A stretch of DNA of 64,000 nucleotides from Pirellulaceae bacterium (GTDB lineage: Bacteria; Planctomycetota; Planctomycetia; Pirellulales; Pirellulaceae), in assembly GCA_028280445.1 (NCBI GenBank), contig JANQLU010000005.1:1-64000 (forward strand), read 5' to 3'. The position numbers and the translations under genes are program-made. Below are positions 16,701-24,632 of the stretch, in pieces. The notes beneath the pieces were generated by a model that searched no databases, had not been told where the DNA came from, and worked only from the letters and a program-made list of their open reading frames with translations. How positions within the stretch are numbered: the stretch's first letter is position 1; every line of letters starts with the position of its first letter.

Positions 16701-16952
16701 ATTTTTATTTACGCGTTTGTTTAGCGACTCACCAGTAGCTGGGTGAATGCCTGCTACCAAATCAGAAAACTGCTTTTCTGTAAGTGTGCCACGGACACCA
16801 AGTAAGTCAGCTACCTTACCCTCAACATAGCCAATTACATCGGGCTCAATCTGCATTTCGTTGCGATAATAATCCACCAATTGCGATGGTATTTCTTGGC
16901 GGTAATAGTTCTTTACCGCGGTGGCTGAACGATGTTGAGTGATTCGCAGCAA
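13719..16952 (-). CDS. MobF-family conjugative relaxase-helicase (TraI/TrwC-like)
   Basis: This 1077-residue protein is counted from a TTG at 16952, where AGGA lies 8 bases upstream and the protein begins LLRITQHRSATAVKNYY as TrwC relaxases do. An in-frame ATG at 17015 would overlap the oriT-like repeats. The N-terminal TrwC relaxase domain has the paired catalytic tyrosines YY and DYY near residues 16-29 and the metal-binding DPHFHKHIYVY near 181-191. A superfamily 1 helicase follows, with Walker A TLKGSPGVGKTTALTQL near 470, Walker B LIVLDEATLASL, and VGDERQMQSV. It would nick oriT, stay bound to the 5' end and unwind the strand. A SH3-like insert region and a basic tail end it. Confidence 0.92.
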   Translation of the reverse strand: MLRITQHRSATAVKNYYRQEIPSQLVDYYRNEMQIEPDVIGYVEGKVADLLGVRGTLTEKQFSDLVAGIHPATGESLNKRVNKNGSRRAGIDLYIDLGGKSFSTYFAATKDPLVLEIFDRVEREFMREEVEPRMHVRVRQDGQDTTRQVSNAMWSSFTEITTRPTRIKDKKTGEMVPTGTTDPHFHKHIYVYPYAWDSEYRNRDGSKGAIMAAEMGKGIWDNAALLSLNFDARLAKAFREAGFNIRRTEHGIDLVGWNEALDKTFSRRKHEVEAWAKKKNITDLKDKSKGGKATRLSKSTKVLELEEQFHEWRERLPEASWREFLKSVKGDDEDNWPKVTEKEAVDYALAHVLQRQNSARVEEILYAAIDRGLGSIDVTKLESELLSRDNVISAKIGHDVLVTTKEQLAVEQEIRNFAIHSQGTRLPLGSGDFQFTPFYVSGGKRATLNRSQQQAVQLLLGSTSAINTLKGSPGVGKTTALTQLFRGVEENGGQVVALASTSNARDVMIADGKESGSVPLMETKTLARFLYDEQLQSVLNPHSLIVLDEATLASLADVQKLVQLVQQSKARLLLVGDERQMQSVNANANIFGQLHQLLRTSSAEINHIVRQRDKDYRRAVSLSSSADPKEVQKGFDQLVELGFVQEYDKRNDRLEQAAETYMEITSKKTSNRGKRLSWTIEEKQNPAMYRSGMTVFVKQKGKKASKLEVIGRDHGQVMVLGLDENPEKAKPFDLSKARQFSVYAPKYADAMVVVGTHREGEKLTSKIREARKKHGELGIEHQFERMENLSFSDEQKTVPEQYKPGMIIEFAKKAKAKRADNSEESSTIWSGERLTVTGRENNHVLMQNDRGERLALPTDLGDRFDVYVRKTMRVAVGDRIRMTKNGHFMPKAGAKRGVRFSNNAVFEVKGFDQEGNLIVGNDHRLARDFAHHRSGYYKTAMASQGATASHLIYLDSKEAGKSRSMESYLVGISRGKHATTLITDDMRACRNYAITRSSQRPSATQLAELAASQSGDTVEREMTRLSKQQQVLERVSHFAKQAVDATMRTIAQTKQHIADKANSLLPEHSPSIQEPAV

Positions 16953-16995
16953 GGGAGCATTCCTATTTTGTGGGCAGGCAATGCTATACGGAAAG

Positions 16996-17050
16996 GCACC
17001 AAATTCAATACTCAATTTGGTGCAGACGTACTCCCCTTAGCAAACTAAGG
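16996..17050. other. Candidate origin of transfer (oriT)
   Basis: A perfect inverted repeat, GCACCAAATT-caatactc-AATTTGGTGC (16996-17023), is followed 11 bases later by a second one, CCTTAG-caaa-CTAAGG (17035-17050). They sit in the divergent intergenic space directly upstream of the relaxase gene. MobF systems place the nick a few bases beyond such a hairpin, so the spacer AGACGTACTCC is the expected nic region. This is inference from layout. Confidence 0.5.
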
Positions 17051-17138
17051 ATATTTAAGCCGCAGTTGCGCAAAGTTTGTTCTCTCAAAACGCACTGCGT
17101 AAAATCACTACGACAACAAAACTTGCATCTATGGTGGA

Positions 17139-18101
17139 ATGGCAATGAAACGGCCTTTACATTCTTGGAATCCTCAACACATCATTCCAATAGAAAAGTT
17201 TTCAGAAACATTTGCAGTTTACCACAAGAGTAAAAGTCGAAAATCAAAACTACTTGAGTGGCAGGCTGTCCAACCAATCGTGTCTGGAACTGGCTTGCCA
17301 TTTAAAGATGAAGCAAACCTTGCGATTAACTTGGCTGGCACTTGCAGCCAACTCGAAAATCCTGCGTGGAAGGTGATTGATGCGCTTGAACGACAACGCA
17401 ATAAACTTCATGGTACTAGAATATCGAGCTTGTATCGCTGGGACTATCAACTGGCTGCGATAGCTCAATTGATTTTTGATTTTTTCTCTGGCATTTACAG
17501 AAAAAGCTTTGGCTGGATCACTGTTATTTTTTCAAGGCTTTCAAAAAAAGATCGTGGCATCCAAGACCCACAAGTCTCTCACCAGACTCAACGCGTCGAA
17601 ATTAAGAATGTACGACGCCCAAAACACCCTATGCAACAAGGTATACAACTAACCCCGAGCTTTCGTTATCCCCTGTTTTCTTTTGTTTGGCATAACCATG
17701 AATTTGGTTCAGAAATGGTCTGCTCACGCCACACAATCAAGCTGTCACACCGCAACTATTTGGAAACTCCACAGAATTATCGTGAATATCGCTACTGTCT
17801 TGCCACTGCCAACAAATATGATCGCCAATGCATCGAAAACGGTGGCATTCCTGTATTTGACCGTGACTCGTCTGGAGTGATGTATCAAAACCCCATTGTT
17901 CGTTCTATGCTAGTATCGTTAAACCGTGTTGAACTGGGCAACAACCGTGCGAATAGCGTAGTTCTAGAGCTACATCCTGAAACACTCAACACCCTATCCA
18001 TAAGAGGATATTGTGAGCCGATTACTCGCTACGTAACCATTGCAACTGATTTTGACCGGTTTTGTTTGTCTCAGGCAGTTGATAGTTTTTTTTATTCATA
18101 G
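17139..18101 (+). CDS. Unknown soluble protein, divergent from the relaxase
   Basis: This 320-residue protein starts at the ATG at 17139 after GGTGG. It has no signal peptide. The region around residues 100-125 is hydrophobic (AQLIFDFFSGIYRKSFGWIT, VIFSRL) and could contact the membrane. The C-terminal half is basic and aromatic, with a His-rich point (WHNHEF) and many Tyr/Arg (YREYRYCLATANKYDRQ). No family was recognised. It is transcribed away from oriT and is probably coupled to the next gene 14 bases downstream. Confidence 0.6.
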   Translation: MAMKRPLHSWNPQHIIPIEKFSETFAVYHKSKSRKSKLLEWQAVQPIVSGTGLPFKDEANLAINLAGTCSQLENPAWKVIDALERQRNKLHGTRISSLYRWDYQLAAIAQLIFDFFSGIYRKSFGWITVIFSRLSKKDRGIQDPQVSHQTQRVEIKNVRRPKHPMQQGIQLTPSFRYPLFSFVWHNHEFGSEMVCSRHTIKLSHRNYLETPQNYREYRYCLATANKYDRQCIENGGIPVFDRDSSGVMYQNPIVRSMLVSLNRVELGNNRANSVVLELHPETLNTLSIRGYCEPITRYVTIATDFDRFCLSQAVDSFFYS

Positions 18102-18115
18102 CGTAGAACTTCACT

Positions 18116-19063
18116 ATGACAGTAGCTACTGAGGATTTAATTAGTAAATCCAATTCCCGGTGGTTTGAGATGACAATGGAATGTCGGGTCAATGAGGACG
18201 GCAGCCCACAATTTGCCTTCAGCGAAGCAACAGAGCATGGCCTAGAAATAATCCTGCAAGGTGCCCTAGATCGTATTCAAGACAATCAAAAAGATTGGCA
18301 GCAGCTTGTAGGCAAGACGCTAGTTGCTCGCATACGTGGTGAGGCGGATTCTACTGAACAAGCTCTCAATGATTTTAAACTTGCCAACATGCTCGAATTT
18401 TGCATTTGGAATGCACACCAAAGTGGACACTGGAATATGCCCAAATCATCGGAAGATGGCCAAGCGTTTTGTGTTGTTCAAGTATGGTGCGAACCGGCTC
18501 AGCAAAACTTGATTGACAATGAGAGCAACGTGGTTGATGGTGCTGACCATATTGAACCGACCGATAGCCGGATTATGGACAGTGAGTTTGTTGATAGTTT
18601 AGCGAGCAAATCGCAAGAACTACGTGATGCCACAGATGCGTTACAGTTGGCTGCTCAACAGAATGAATCGTTGGAGGCACCATTTGAACGCTACACAGCA
18701 GCGGTCAAAGGCGTTGCAGCAACCGTCCTTGAAGAGAGAATCAAACAGTCATTTGCAGACAAAATAGGCGATGATGGCAAGTCAACCGAGTCGCTCGATG
18801 AGAAAGTCGAACACGCAAGGAAAGTAAGGGCATGGTTACAAGAATGGGATTTTAGCCTTTATGACATAGTTCGAAAAAAGATCTATAACTTCACTGCCGT
18901 TGCCAAGGGCGAAGGTAACCACAGTGCATACCGTCTCACTTACTACGGAGACGATGGACAGCGGAAATTCGTAGATGGTTGGCCTACTGTCAAAGAAGTG
19001 CTTTGTTCACCCAACTTAGTAAGCACGTCAAAAATCTCCGAAAAAAAAATTGAAAAGCATTGA
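18116..19063 (+). CDS. Unknown acidic protein
   Basis: This 315-residue, strongly acidic protein has no signal peptide or membrane segment. Residues 1-125 look like a folded alpha/beta unit (WFEMTMECRVNEDGSPQFAF ... FCVVQVWCEP). A coiled-coil-prone middle follows (about 155-240, LASKSQELRDATDALQLAAQ), then a C-terminal segment with VRAWLQEWDFSLYDIV. No family was recognised. The gene ends 125 bases before the folded leader of the next operon. Confidence 0.6.
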   Translation: MTVATEDLISKSNSRWFEMTMECRVNEDGSPQFAFSEATEHGLEIILQGALDRIQDNQKDWQQLVGKTLVARIRGEADSTEQALNDFKLANMLEFCIWNAHQSGHWNMPKSSEDGQAFCVVQVWCEPAQQNLIDNESNVVDGADHIEPTDSRIMDSEFVDSLASKSQELRDATDALQLAAQQNESLEAPFERYTAAVKGVAATVLEERIKQSFADKIGDDGKSTESLDEKVEHARKVRAWLQEWDFSLYDIVRKKIYNFTAVAKGEGNHSAYRLTYYGDDGQRKFVDGWPTVKEVLCSPNLVSTSKISEKKIEKH

Positions 19064-19187
19064 CTTGGTCTCACGAGAGACCAAAAATCAATTGTGCTCA
19101 CTCGCTAAACCGAGCCACTATTGAGCGAGATTCTAATAGCCACTCTCTAAAAGAAATAAACCACTTTCAGAAAAGAAGGAGCAGAGC

Positions 19188-19208
19188 ATGAAAAAGAAAA
19201 AAGGCTGA
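19188..19208 (+). CDS. Six-residue leader peptide MKKKKG
   Basis: An AAGAAGGAGCAGAGC Shine-Dalgarno region, the strongest in the area, precedes ATG and only six sense codons (Met, four Lys, Gly) before TGA. The stop is embedded in a small stem GGCTG/CAGCC. A ribosome site of this quality on a six-codon ORF ahead of a folded leader points to translational or transcriptional attenuation of the transfer-like operon. Confidence 0.4.
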   Translation: MKKKKG

Positions 19209-19440
19209 CTTCAGTAAAGCAGCCAACCTTTAGTCAAGAGTGGTAATCTCTTAACGTTAGCATCTTAAGCTTACCACCCGCAACTGCGGGCGGCAACAGT
19301 TTTATTTGATAACTGTTGCTTACTTTCCATTGGAAAGTATCGGCTGCTGCACTCTCAGCACACCCTCGTTTTTACCGTTGCGAACTGAAGCATCAACGCT
19401 CCAGCACGGTATCGGTACGTCCCTACAAACTTGCCCCAAT
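19209..19440 (+). promoter_or_regulatory. Multi-hairpin leader of the transfer-like operon
   Basis: In under 150 bases there are four consecutive stems: GTGGTAA/TTACCAC (19240-19277), CCCGC/GCGGG (19277-19290), GCAACAGTT/AACTGTTGC (19293-19319) and ACTTTCC/GGAAAGT (19322-19338). CCCCA/GGGG follows near 19434-19452. The run lies between the gene ending at 19063 and the start at 19488 and contains no gene other than the mini-ORF. It may be a structured regulatory RNA or part of a transfer origin. Confidence 0.5.
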
Positions 19441-19487
19441 TGATTTCACGGGGCCTTACTGATCTTTGTTTTTATTTGGGAGTCAGT

Positions 19488-20234
19488 ATGACCACAAAAC
19501 AATCAACCTTAGAAAAGGCAAAACAAACTCAATCAAAAACGACAATTCTTGAAGCAAGTAAACTCCTGAGTAATGAACAAGAATTGCTCAGGCGGTTTGC
19601 GGGCGTCTCTCTTGCTGAGTTGGAAAAACAAATTGGTGCACTCAAGCCAAAGCAACTTGAGCAATTTAGCCTGCAGACTTGTAAAAAACTTTCAAGCTTA
19701 CAAGTCAAAAATATTGCCCAACGTTTTTTGGGCGGATTTCTTCTATTCATGATGCATGCTGCGGTTTCTGGTGCGGGTAGCGGCGGATTTGCACATCGAT
19801 TACGACTGCTTAATTTTGAACGCCGGACAGCCTATCGCTGGATCGACTTGTTCAAGTTCTTTGCGCCCCACAACAAGCACTTGCCTGAACTCTTTGAGCG
19901 ATTCTCAATCGGTGCTGCTCAACTCCTCGCTGCAAGCTCCACTTCTGATTTGATTAAGCATCACTTCATTGAAAGGGCTAAGACAGGTCATGACATAGCT
20001 GCTTCAGAAGTTAAGGAGGCCATTGCTGAACTCGATGGAAAACCACGAGGAAGTGAATCAAACACGACAAACAATGAGTGCGTGCTCGAAGAGAAATTCC
20101 AAAAAGGTGTCATCACCATCCATACGGTGATTGCCGCCACAACCAGCCGTGAAGAATTGCAGCGAGCGTTCAACACTGCATTCAATACCATCAGCAATAA
20201 GTTGCCATCATCAACCGCCAATATTGCCGAGTAA
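19488..20234 (+). CDS. Helical plasmid protein, first gene of the transfer-like operon
   Basis: This 248-residue protein starts at the ATG at 19488 after GGGAG; an upstream TTG is less likely. It is almost entirely helical. The segment LRLLNFERRTAYRWIDLFKF followed by IGAAQLLAASSTSDLIKHHF recalls DUF3102 or ParB-like helix-turn-helix proteins that read out DNA on plasmids, but the match is not firm. One central segment (FLGGFLLFMMHAAVSGAGSG) is hydrophobic and glycine-rich. It is possibly a regulator of the operon. Confidence 0.6.
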   Translation: MTTKQSTLEKAKQTQSKTTILEASKLLSNEQELLRRFAGVSLAELEKQIGALKPKQLEQFSLQTCKKLSSLQVKNIAQRFLGGFLLFMMHAAVSGAGSGGFAHRLRLLNFERRTAYRWIDLFKFFAPHNKHLPELFERFSIGAAQLLAASSTSDLIKHHFIERAKTGHDIAASEVKEAIAELDGKPRGSESNTTNNECVLEEKFQKGVITIHTVIAATTSREELQRAFNTAFNTISNKLPSSTANIAE

Positions 20235-20270
20235 CTGAGTTCTTTTTTTATGCTTTTTTAGGAGAAAAAT

Positions 20271-21218
20271 ATGTACTGCGAAAAAATCATTGCGATCACG
20301 GTAGCTGTATTCGTTGCATCCTGCGTTGTCTTGGGGATTGCTATTAGCCGCATCGCAACCAACCACGTTGCCGAATCTGGTATCAAGTCAGTCGTGCCAG
20401 TGGAGGTTACTGCTCCACCGTCGCCAGAGGAACTGGCGACACCGCATCTACAAAATGCGGATGAGGCATGTGAGGCATTAATTGCCTCACATGAAAAGTC
20501 AATTGATCAATTCTTTACAGCAGCCAAAGCCAATACACGCCCATTTGCCAAAACCACACTTGGCTGGCGGTCAAAATGGTTGTTGATCAAAGACAAGCTA
20601 TCTCGCGGTTCCAATAAACATGAAATCTTCCTTCGTGACCAGTTTGCGAAGCATTTGTTCGCTCAAAGCGACTTGGAAAAGATGATGACGCAGCTAACCC
20701 GCAGCTTCCTCAATCACGTCAACTCCATCGAGTCTCAAATGTTGGTCGATCTGCGGTCGGATGTTGCTGAATTTTCAGCCACTTATCCAATGGCCAATTT
20801 TGATGATGAAAAGCTACAGGCAGTCTTTAGTGATATCTACTCCCAAGTAGCACAAACCGTGGGCAAAAAATTACCCACAGAAATTAGTGGCGAGGTGGTT
20901 CGATTTATTGTGGCAGAAGTGCTCACCCATGTTGCCATCAAACTTGGAGTTTCCGGTGGCATTTTGTCGATTGGGGCAGGCTCTAGTATCGCCACAGCTG
21001 GTGCTGGCTTAGTCGCCGGTATTATCGTTGACCAAATCGTTAGCTTGGTTTGGAACTGGGTAGCAGACCCCGAAGGCAAATTATCCAAAGAGCTAAACAA
21101 ACAGCTCGACCAACTAGCCGCGTCACTTAAAGCTGATTTACGCAGCTATTTGAGTTCCTTCCTAAAGCAACGCTCGGAACTTAGGAGTCAAACATTGATG
21201 ACGCTTCTAGAGCAATAG
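20271..21218 (+). CDS. Membrane protein with glycine-zipper hydrophobic hairpin
   Basis: This 315-residue protein has an N-terminal transmembrane/signal segment (IIAITVAVFVASCVVLGIAI). A long helical periplasmic domain follows, then near residues 220-265 a Gly-rich hydrophobic stretch (GVSGGILSIGAGSSIATAGA, GLVAGIIVDQIVSLVWNW) able to insert as a glycine-zipper hairpin. The C-terminus is an amphipathic coiled coil. Such zippers occur in pore-forming or channel proteins. Co-transcription with a coupling-type ATPase suggests a transfer channel component or a surface-exclusion factor. No family was recognised. The ATG follows AGGAG. Confidence 0.65.
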   Translation: MYCEKIIAITVAVFVASCVVLGIAISRIATNHVAESGIKSVVPVEVTAPPSPEELATPHLQNADEACEALIASHEKSIDQFFTAAKANTRPFAKTTLGWRSKWLLIKDKLSRGSNKHEIFLRDQFAKHLFAQSDLEKMMTQLTRSFLNHVNSIESQMLVDLRSDVAEFSATYPMANFDDEKLQAVFSDIYSQVAQTVGKKLPTEISGEVVRFIVAEVLTHVAIKLGVSGGILSIGAGSSIATAGAGLVAGIIVDQIVSLVWNWVADPEGKLSKELNKQLDQLAASLKADLRSYLSSFLKQRSELRSQTLMTLLEQ

Positions 21219-21296
21219 CTGTTACTGATTCTTTAGCTGGCCGCGATGTAGTTGGCGGTCAGCTTTTCTTTTACATCACTCAAGTTGAGATTACTT

Positions 21297-22127
21297 ATGA
21301 AAAGCAAAGTTATTTTACTCGGCTGGATCACGCTTGCCGCGATCATCCTGCACGAGTTCGGTGAACAGGCACACGCACAAGGAAAAGCGGCAGCCATTCG
21401 TGAGGCTGCTAAATTCCTCATGAAAAAAACTGGACAAAAAACCAGCTCTAAGTCAGTTGAACAGCTAAGCCGCCAAGGCGCAAAACTGGTTAGCCGTTTT
21501 GGTGATGATGGGCTCAAGGCATTTCGCAAGGTTGGGCCTAAAAGCCTAGCACTTGCCGACAATGCTGGTGCTCATGCAGATGACGCAATCCGTTTGCTCG
21601 CACGCAAAGGCGATGATGCGATATTTGTCGTTGCTAATCCTAAACGCCTTGCATTGGCTGCCAGACATGGCGATGAGGCTGCCGATGCCATGATCAAGCA
21701 CGGTCAGATCGTCGAACCGGTCATAGAACAGTTTGGCAAAAAAGCTGGAAAAGCCGCAGCGGCATTGGGAAAAAGCCACAACGCCCGTCGTATGGCCATC
21801 ATGGCGGGCGATAAAGCAATGAAACCTGAGTTGTTGGATGTTGTTATTCGATTTGGCGACAGAGGCATGGAATTTATTTGGAAAAACAAACTTGCCCTGG
21901 CTACCACCGCTGCCTTGCTTGTATTTATCTCGAATCCCGAGCCATTTATCGATGGTACCGTGCAACTAACAGATGTTATTGGTGAGCACGCCATTAACCC
22001 TATCGCTGAAATACCTAAAGCAGTTGCCAAAGAAGTGAACTGGACACCGATATTTTTGCTAGGCATGGCTGGTTGCGGTACCGCCATTGGCTGGTGGATT
22101 GCAAGTCGAAAGGGGGTGTTTAAATGA
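21297..22127 (+). CDS. Exported Ala/Lys-rich repeat protein with C-terminal membrane segments
   Basis: This 276-residue protein has a signal peptide (ILLGWITLAAIILHEFGEQA, then HAQ). It continues with degenerate ~18-residue helical repeats of the type RFGDDGLKAFRKVG / RKGDDAIFVVANPKRLALA / RHGDEAADAMIKHG. Two hydrophobic segments near the C-terminus (LALATTAALLVFIS and IFLLGMAGCGTAIGWWIA) end it in the membrane. The repeats recur in planctomycete hypothetical proteins. It overlaps the ATPase gene by four bases. It probably forms a membrane partner of the ATPase. Confidence 0.65.
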   Translation: MKSKVILLGWITLAAIILHEFGEQAHAQGKAAAIREAAKFLMKKTGQKTSSKSVEQLSRQGAKLVSRFGDDGLKAFRKVGPKSLALADNAGAHADDAIRLLARKGDDAIFVVANPKRLALAARHGDEAADAMIKHGQIVEPVIEQFGKKAGKAAAALGKSHNARRMAIMAGDKAMKPELLDVVIRFGDRGMEFIWKNKLALATTAALLVFISNPEPFIDGTVQLTDVIGEHAINPIAEIPKAVAKEVNWTPIFLLGMAGCGTAIGWWIASRKGVFK

Positions 22128-23569
22128 GCAACTATGTTTATGTATTCATCGTATTTGTACTACTCACTGCTATTGCGGCAATTGGTTTCAAATCTACTCA
22201 AAAACACACCACACCAACAACGCAAGATTTGTTTACACCCAATGAAGCGACTGTAGGAATTGCGTTCACGGGTCGCATTGGTGGTGGCAAGACAACGACA
22301 CTTTTGCGAGTAGTAGAGGAACTAGCCCGCGCTGATGAACGTGTGAATTTTGCATTCGCTTGCGTGAAACCAGGTGATGCTGATACGTATCAAAATTTAC
22401 TTCTGCGTGCGGGCCGTAAGCCACTCAGAATTACGGCAGATGGAATGTTTCGAATTAGTCCCTTTATTCACACTATGTCGAAGAAAGGGGGAAGTTCACG
22501 TGAGTTGGCACTGCTTCACGAAGATTTAAACGAGGTACTCACTCGTTCAGATAGCAGCCGCACCGAGACTTTCTGGAAAGGGATTACTAACGAAACATCA
22601 CAAGGTGCGTTTGAACTGGCTTACTTAGTCAAGGGCACACAAGCGACCTATGGTGATGCCTACAACATCATCATGTCAGCACCAGAAAATCTTGAAGTTG
22701 CTGCAAGTGACCAGTTTCGGGAAGAATCAGCTTGTGGACAGTTTCTGGATCAAGCATTTACCATTGATCCAACTAAGGCCAAGCCGATTGTAGATCACTT
22801 TTGTCAAAAACTGACAACATGCGGTAACAGAGCAAAAGGAGCAGCTGTCCAAGGAGCAACTAATCCATTATTGCCATTTATTGCTGGCCCAATCTCAAAA
22901 GTGGTACACGGTGTACCAACCCACACACCAGAACAGTTAATCAATCAAGATACGATATGGGACTTTGATACACATACTTATGGTCGCAATGGGTTAGCGT
23001 TACAGCTTATTTTGTCGTGGCTTTGCCAAGATGCTGTGTTATCGCGTCGTGGAAACTTTAACTATTTCTGTTTGGTACGTGATGAGTATCCACACTTGGC
23101 GTTTGCTAGGCGTGATATTGCCGCACAATCCACCGGCAGGTCGCAAAAATATATTGGGCTCAGTTGTTGGCAATCACAGCCTGTCTTGGAATCGCTGTTG
23201 GGCGGTACCATTGAAAGCCAAACCGAAGCCAAAGCGTTGTGGGGACTACACGTTAATAAAGTCATGTGTAGCCAAAACTGCTCTATTACTAATGAGATGC
23301 AAGCCGACATGATCGGCCATGAAAGAAAGATGTTTTATGGCGGTGGCACGCCTAACCACCGGCAAGAGCTTGAATGGTGGGATGTGCTTGGCGTTGGCGA
23401 TCGACCGCAATTTAGTTTCAACCAACAATGGCAGCATCGCATTCCACCTGCTGCCTGGCATGACCTATCCAGTGGTGGCCCACGTGGCAACTATGTCGTT
23501 GAAGCCATCATCTACAAGGAGTCTGGACATTACTTTAAACATTCATTCTACCAAGAGCAACAATCATGA
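22124..23569 (+). CDS. VirD4/TraD-type coupling ATPase
   Basis: This 481-residue protein has a single N-terminal membrane segment (YVYVFIVFVLLTAIAAIGF), where classical coupling proteins usually have two. An RecA-like motor follows, with Walker A GIAFTGRIGGGKTTTLL near residues 45-60, Walker B YFCLVRDEYPHLAFAR near 308-323 and a following GLSCWQSQPVLE motif like motif III of TraG/TraD proteins. It is shorter than typical coupling proteins and the all-alpha domain is reduced. It lies in a chain of overlapping genes. It would pump the relaxase-bound strand. No VirB4-type ATPase is present in the window. Confidence 0.8.
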   Translation: MSNYVYVFIVFVLLTAIAAIGFKSTQKHTTPTTQDLFTPNEATVGIAFTGRIGGGKTTTLLRVVEELARADERVNFAFACVKPGDADTYQNLLLRAGRKPLRITADGMFRISPFIHTMSKKGGSSRELALLHEDLNEVLTRSDSSRTETFWKGITNETSQGAFELAYLVKGTQATYGDAYNIIMSAPENLEVAASDQFREESACGQFLDQAFTIDPTKAKPIVDHFCQKLTTCGNRAKGAAVQGATNPLLPFIAGPISKVVHGVPTHTPEQLINQDTIWDFDTHTYGRNGLALQLILSWLCQDAVLSRRGNFNYFCLVRDEYPHLAFARRDIAAQSTGRSQKYIGLSCWQSQPVLESLLGGTIESQTEAKALWGLHVNKVMCSQNCSITNEMQADMIGHERKMFYGGGTPNHRQELEWWDVLGVGDRPQFSFNQQWQHRIPPAAWHDLSSGGPRGNYVVEAIIYKESGHYFKHSFYQEQQS

Positions 23570-24171
23570 AACCGCATGCGGAAACTTTCCAACCACCTGA
23601 ACAACAACCATCCCCCAATGCCAAACAAGCATTTAGCTTTCTAGCTGGCATATTGATGATCGCCGTTTACACGCTTGGCGTGTTTTGGGCGATGCTCGTC
23701 AAAAAGCCTGGAACTGTGGGCACACGTGCTTATTCATTCGATTTACTCTGTGGTATTACGTTGCTCACCGCCCTTTCTCAGAACAGCTGGTATCCCGATA
23801 AATACCTATTTGTCGGTTCACTTATCTTACTGCCTGTGATGTATATCCGGCACATCGGTGCAACCCTCAAGCAACCAGATCATGTCCACACCAAATGTAT
23901 CGGTGGTTCACGTTTTGGAAATAGCGACAAAGCAAAAGCCCTTGAGTTCTTTTTTGGAATCGGTGCCGGTCTTATCGTTGCGGCAACAGGTTGCATGCCC
24001 TTTGGCCTTTTTATTATGGCTTCTAGTACGGCCAACATGGTGCGTCAAGCGATGCTCGATGAGCGGGATCGCCAACGCTCCGTACAAATGGCCGATGCAA
24101 TGGCAGAGCAAAAATACATGATGGAGCACTTCGAAAAATATCAGCGTGAAAGGAATAAAAAATGCAATTAA
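23566..24171 (+). CDS. Polytopic membrane protein of the transfer-like operon
   Basis: This 201-residue protein has about four hydrophobic segments (FLAGILMIAVYTLGVFWAML, DLLCGITLLTALS, YLFVGSLILLPVMYI, FFGIGAGLIVAATGCMPFGL). A cytosolic loop includes HVHTKCIGGSRFG, and the basic C-terminal helix is charged. The gene overlaps its neighbours on both sides by 4 and 10 bases. It is presumably a membrane partner of the coupling ATPase. No family was recognised. Confidence 0.65.
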   Translation: MKPHAETFQPPEQQPSPNAKQAFSFLAGILMIAVYTLGVFWAMLVKKPGTVGTRAYSFDLLCGITLLTALSQNSWYPDKYLFVGSLILLPVMYIRHIGATLKQPDHVHTKCIGGSRFGNSDKAKALEFFFGIGAGLIVAATGCMPFGLFIMASSTANMVRQAMLDERDRQRSVQMADAMAEQKYMMEHFEKYQRERNKKCN

Positions 24172-24557
24172 CACCAACGAACTTTCAGCAATACCAGCAA
24201 ACTTTTTTGCGTGCGGTTGAAAAAACTCTTGAGCAGCAACAATCTCAAAGTAAAGAAAAGGCCCAAACGAACAAGCCAACAAATGAGATGGTTGCCGACA
24301 AGGCAATGAGTTTTTTCAACAAAGGTCTTGCTGAGGTTATGGCCTATAATCGGATGGCGATGGATGAGCTGTCTCAAACCTTAAAAGCTTTTCCAGATTC
24401 CATTGGTGTAACTCCAGAGCCAGGTACGGCGTGGGAACCGACGCCACAACAAGTGTTTGCCGAGCAACAAGGGTTGTCATCGCCAATGCAGCTTTACCAG
24501 CGTGATCTTTACACGCAAAGACAGGACGTCGAGCAAACTCAGGAAGTCGAACGTTAA
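24162..24557 (+). CDS. Small Gln-rich helical protein, end of the transfer-like operon
   Basis: This 131-residue protein is Gln-rich and mostly predicted coiled coil (FLRAVEKTLEQQQSQSKEKA). A central amphipathic helix (MSFFNKGLAEVMAYNRMAMD) is followed by a proline-containing tail. No membrane segment or signal peptide is present. It starts inside the preceding gene, so it belongs to the same translationally coupled set. Function is unknown; a cytosolic adaptor of the ATPase is one possibility. Confidence 0.55.
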   Translation: MQLTPTNFQQYQQTFLRAVEKTLEQQQSQSKEKAQTNKPTNEMVADKAMSFFNKGLAEVMAYNRMAMDELSQTLKAFPDSIGVTPEPGTAWEPTPQQVFAEQQGLSSPMQLYQRDLYTQRQDVEQTQEVER

Positions 24558-24632
24558 TCTGTCTTTTGCTAGTCAACACTGGCTACAGGTCAGTGTTGAC
24601 CTTAATCTCGCATGAATATTGATAGGACAAAG

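Noticed and set aside
17016..17138. Relaxase start at the ATG at 17015
   Set aside because: It would add 21 residues unlike any TrwC N-terminus and overlap the inverted repeats; the TTG at 16952 has AGGA upstream and gives the canonical start.
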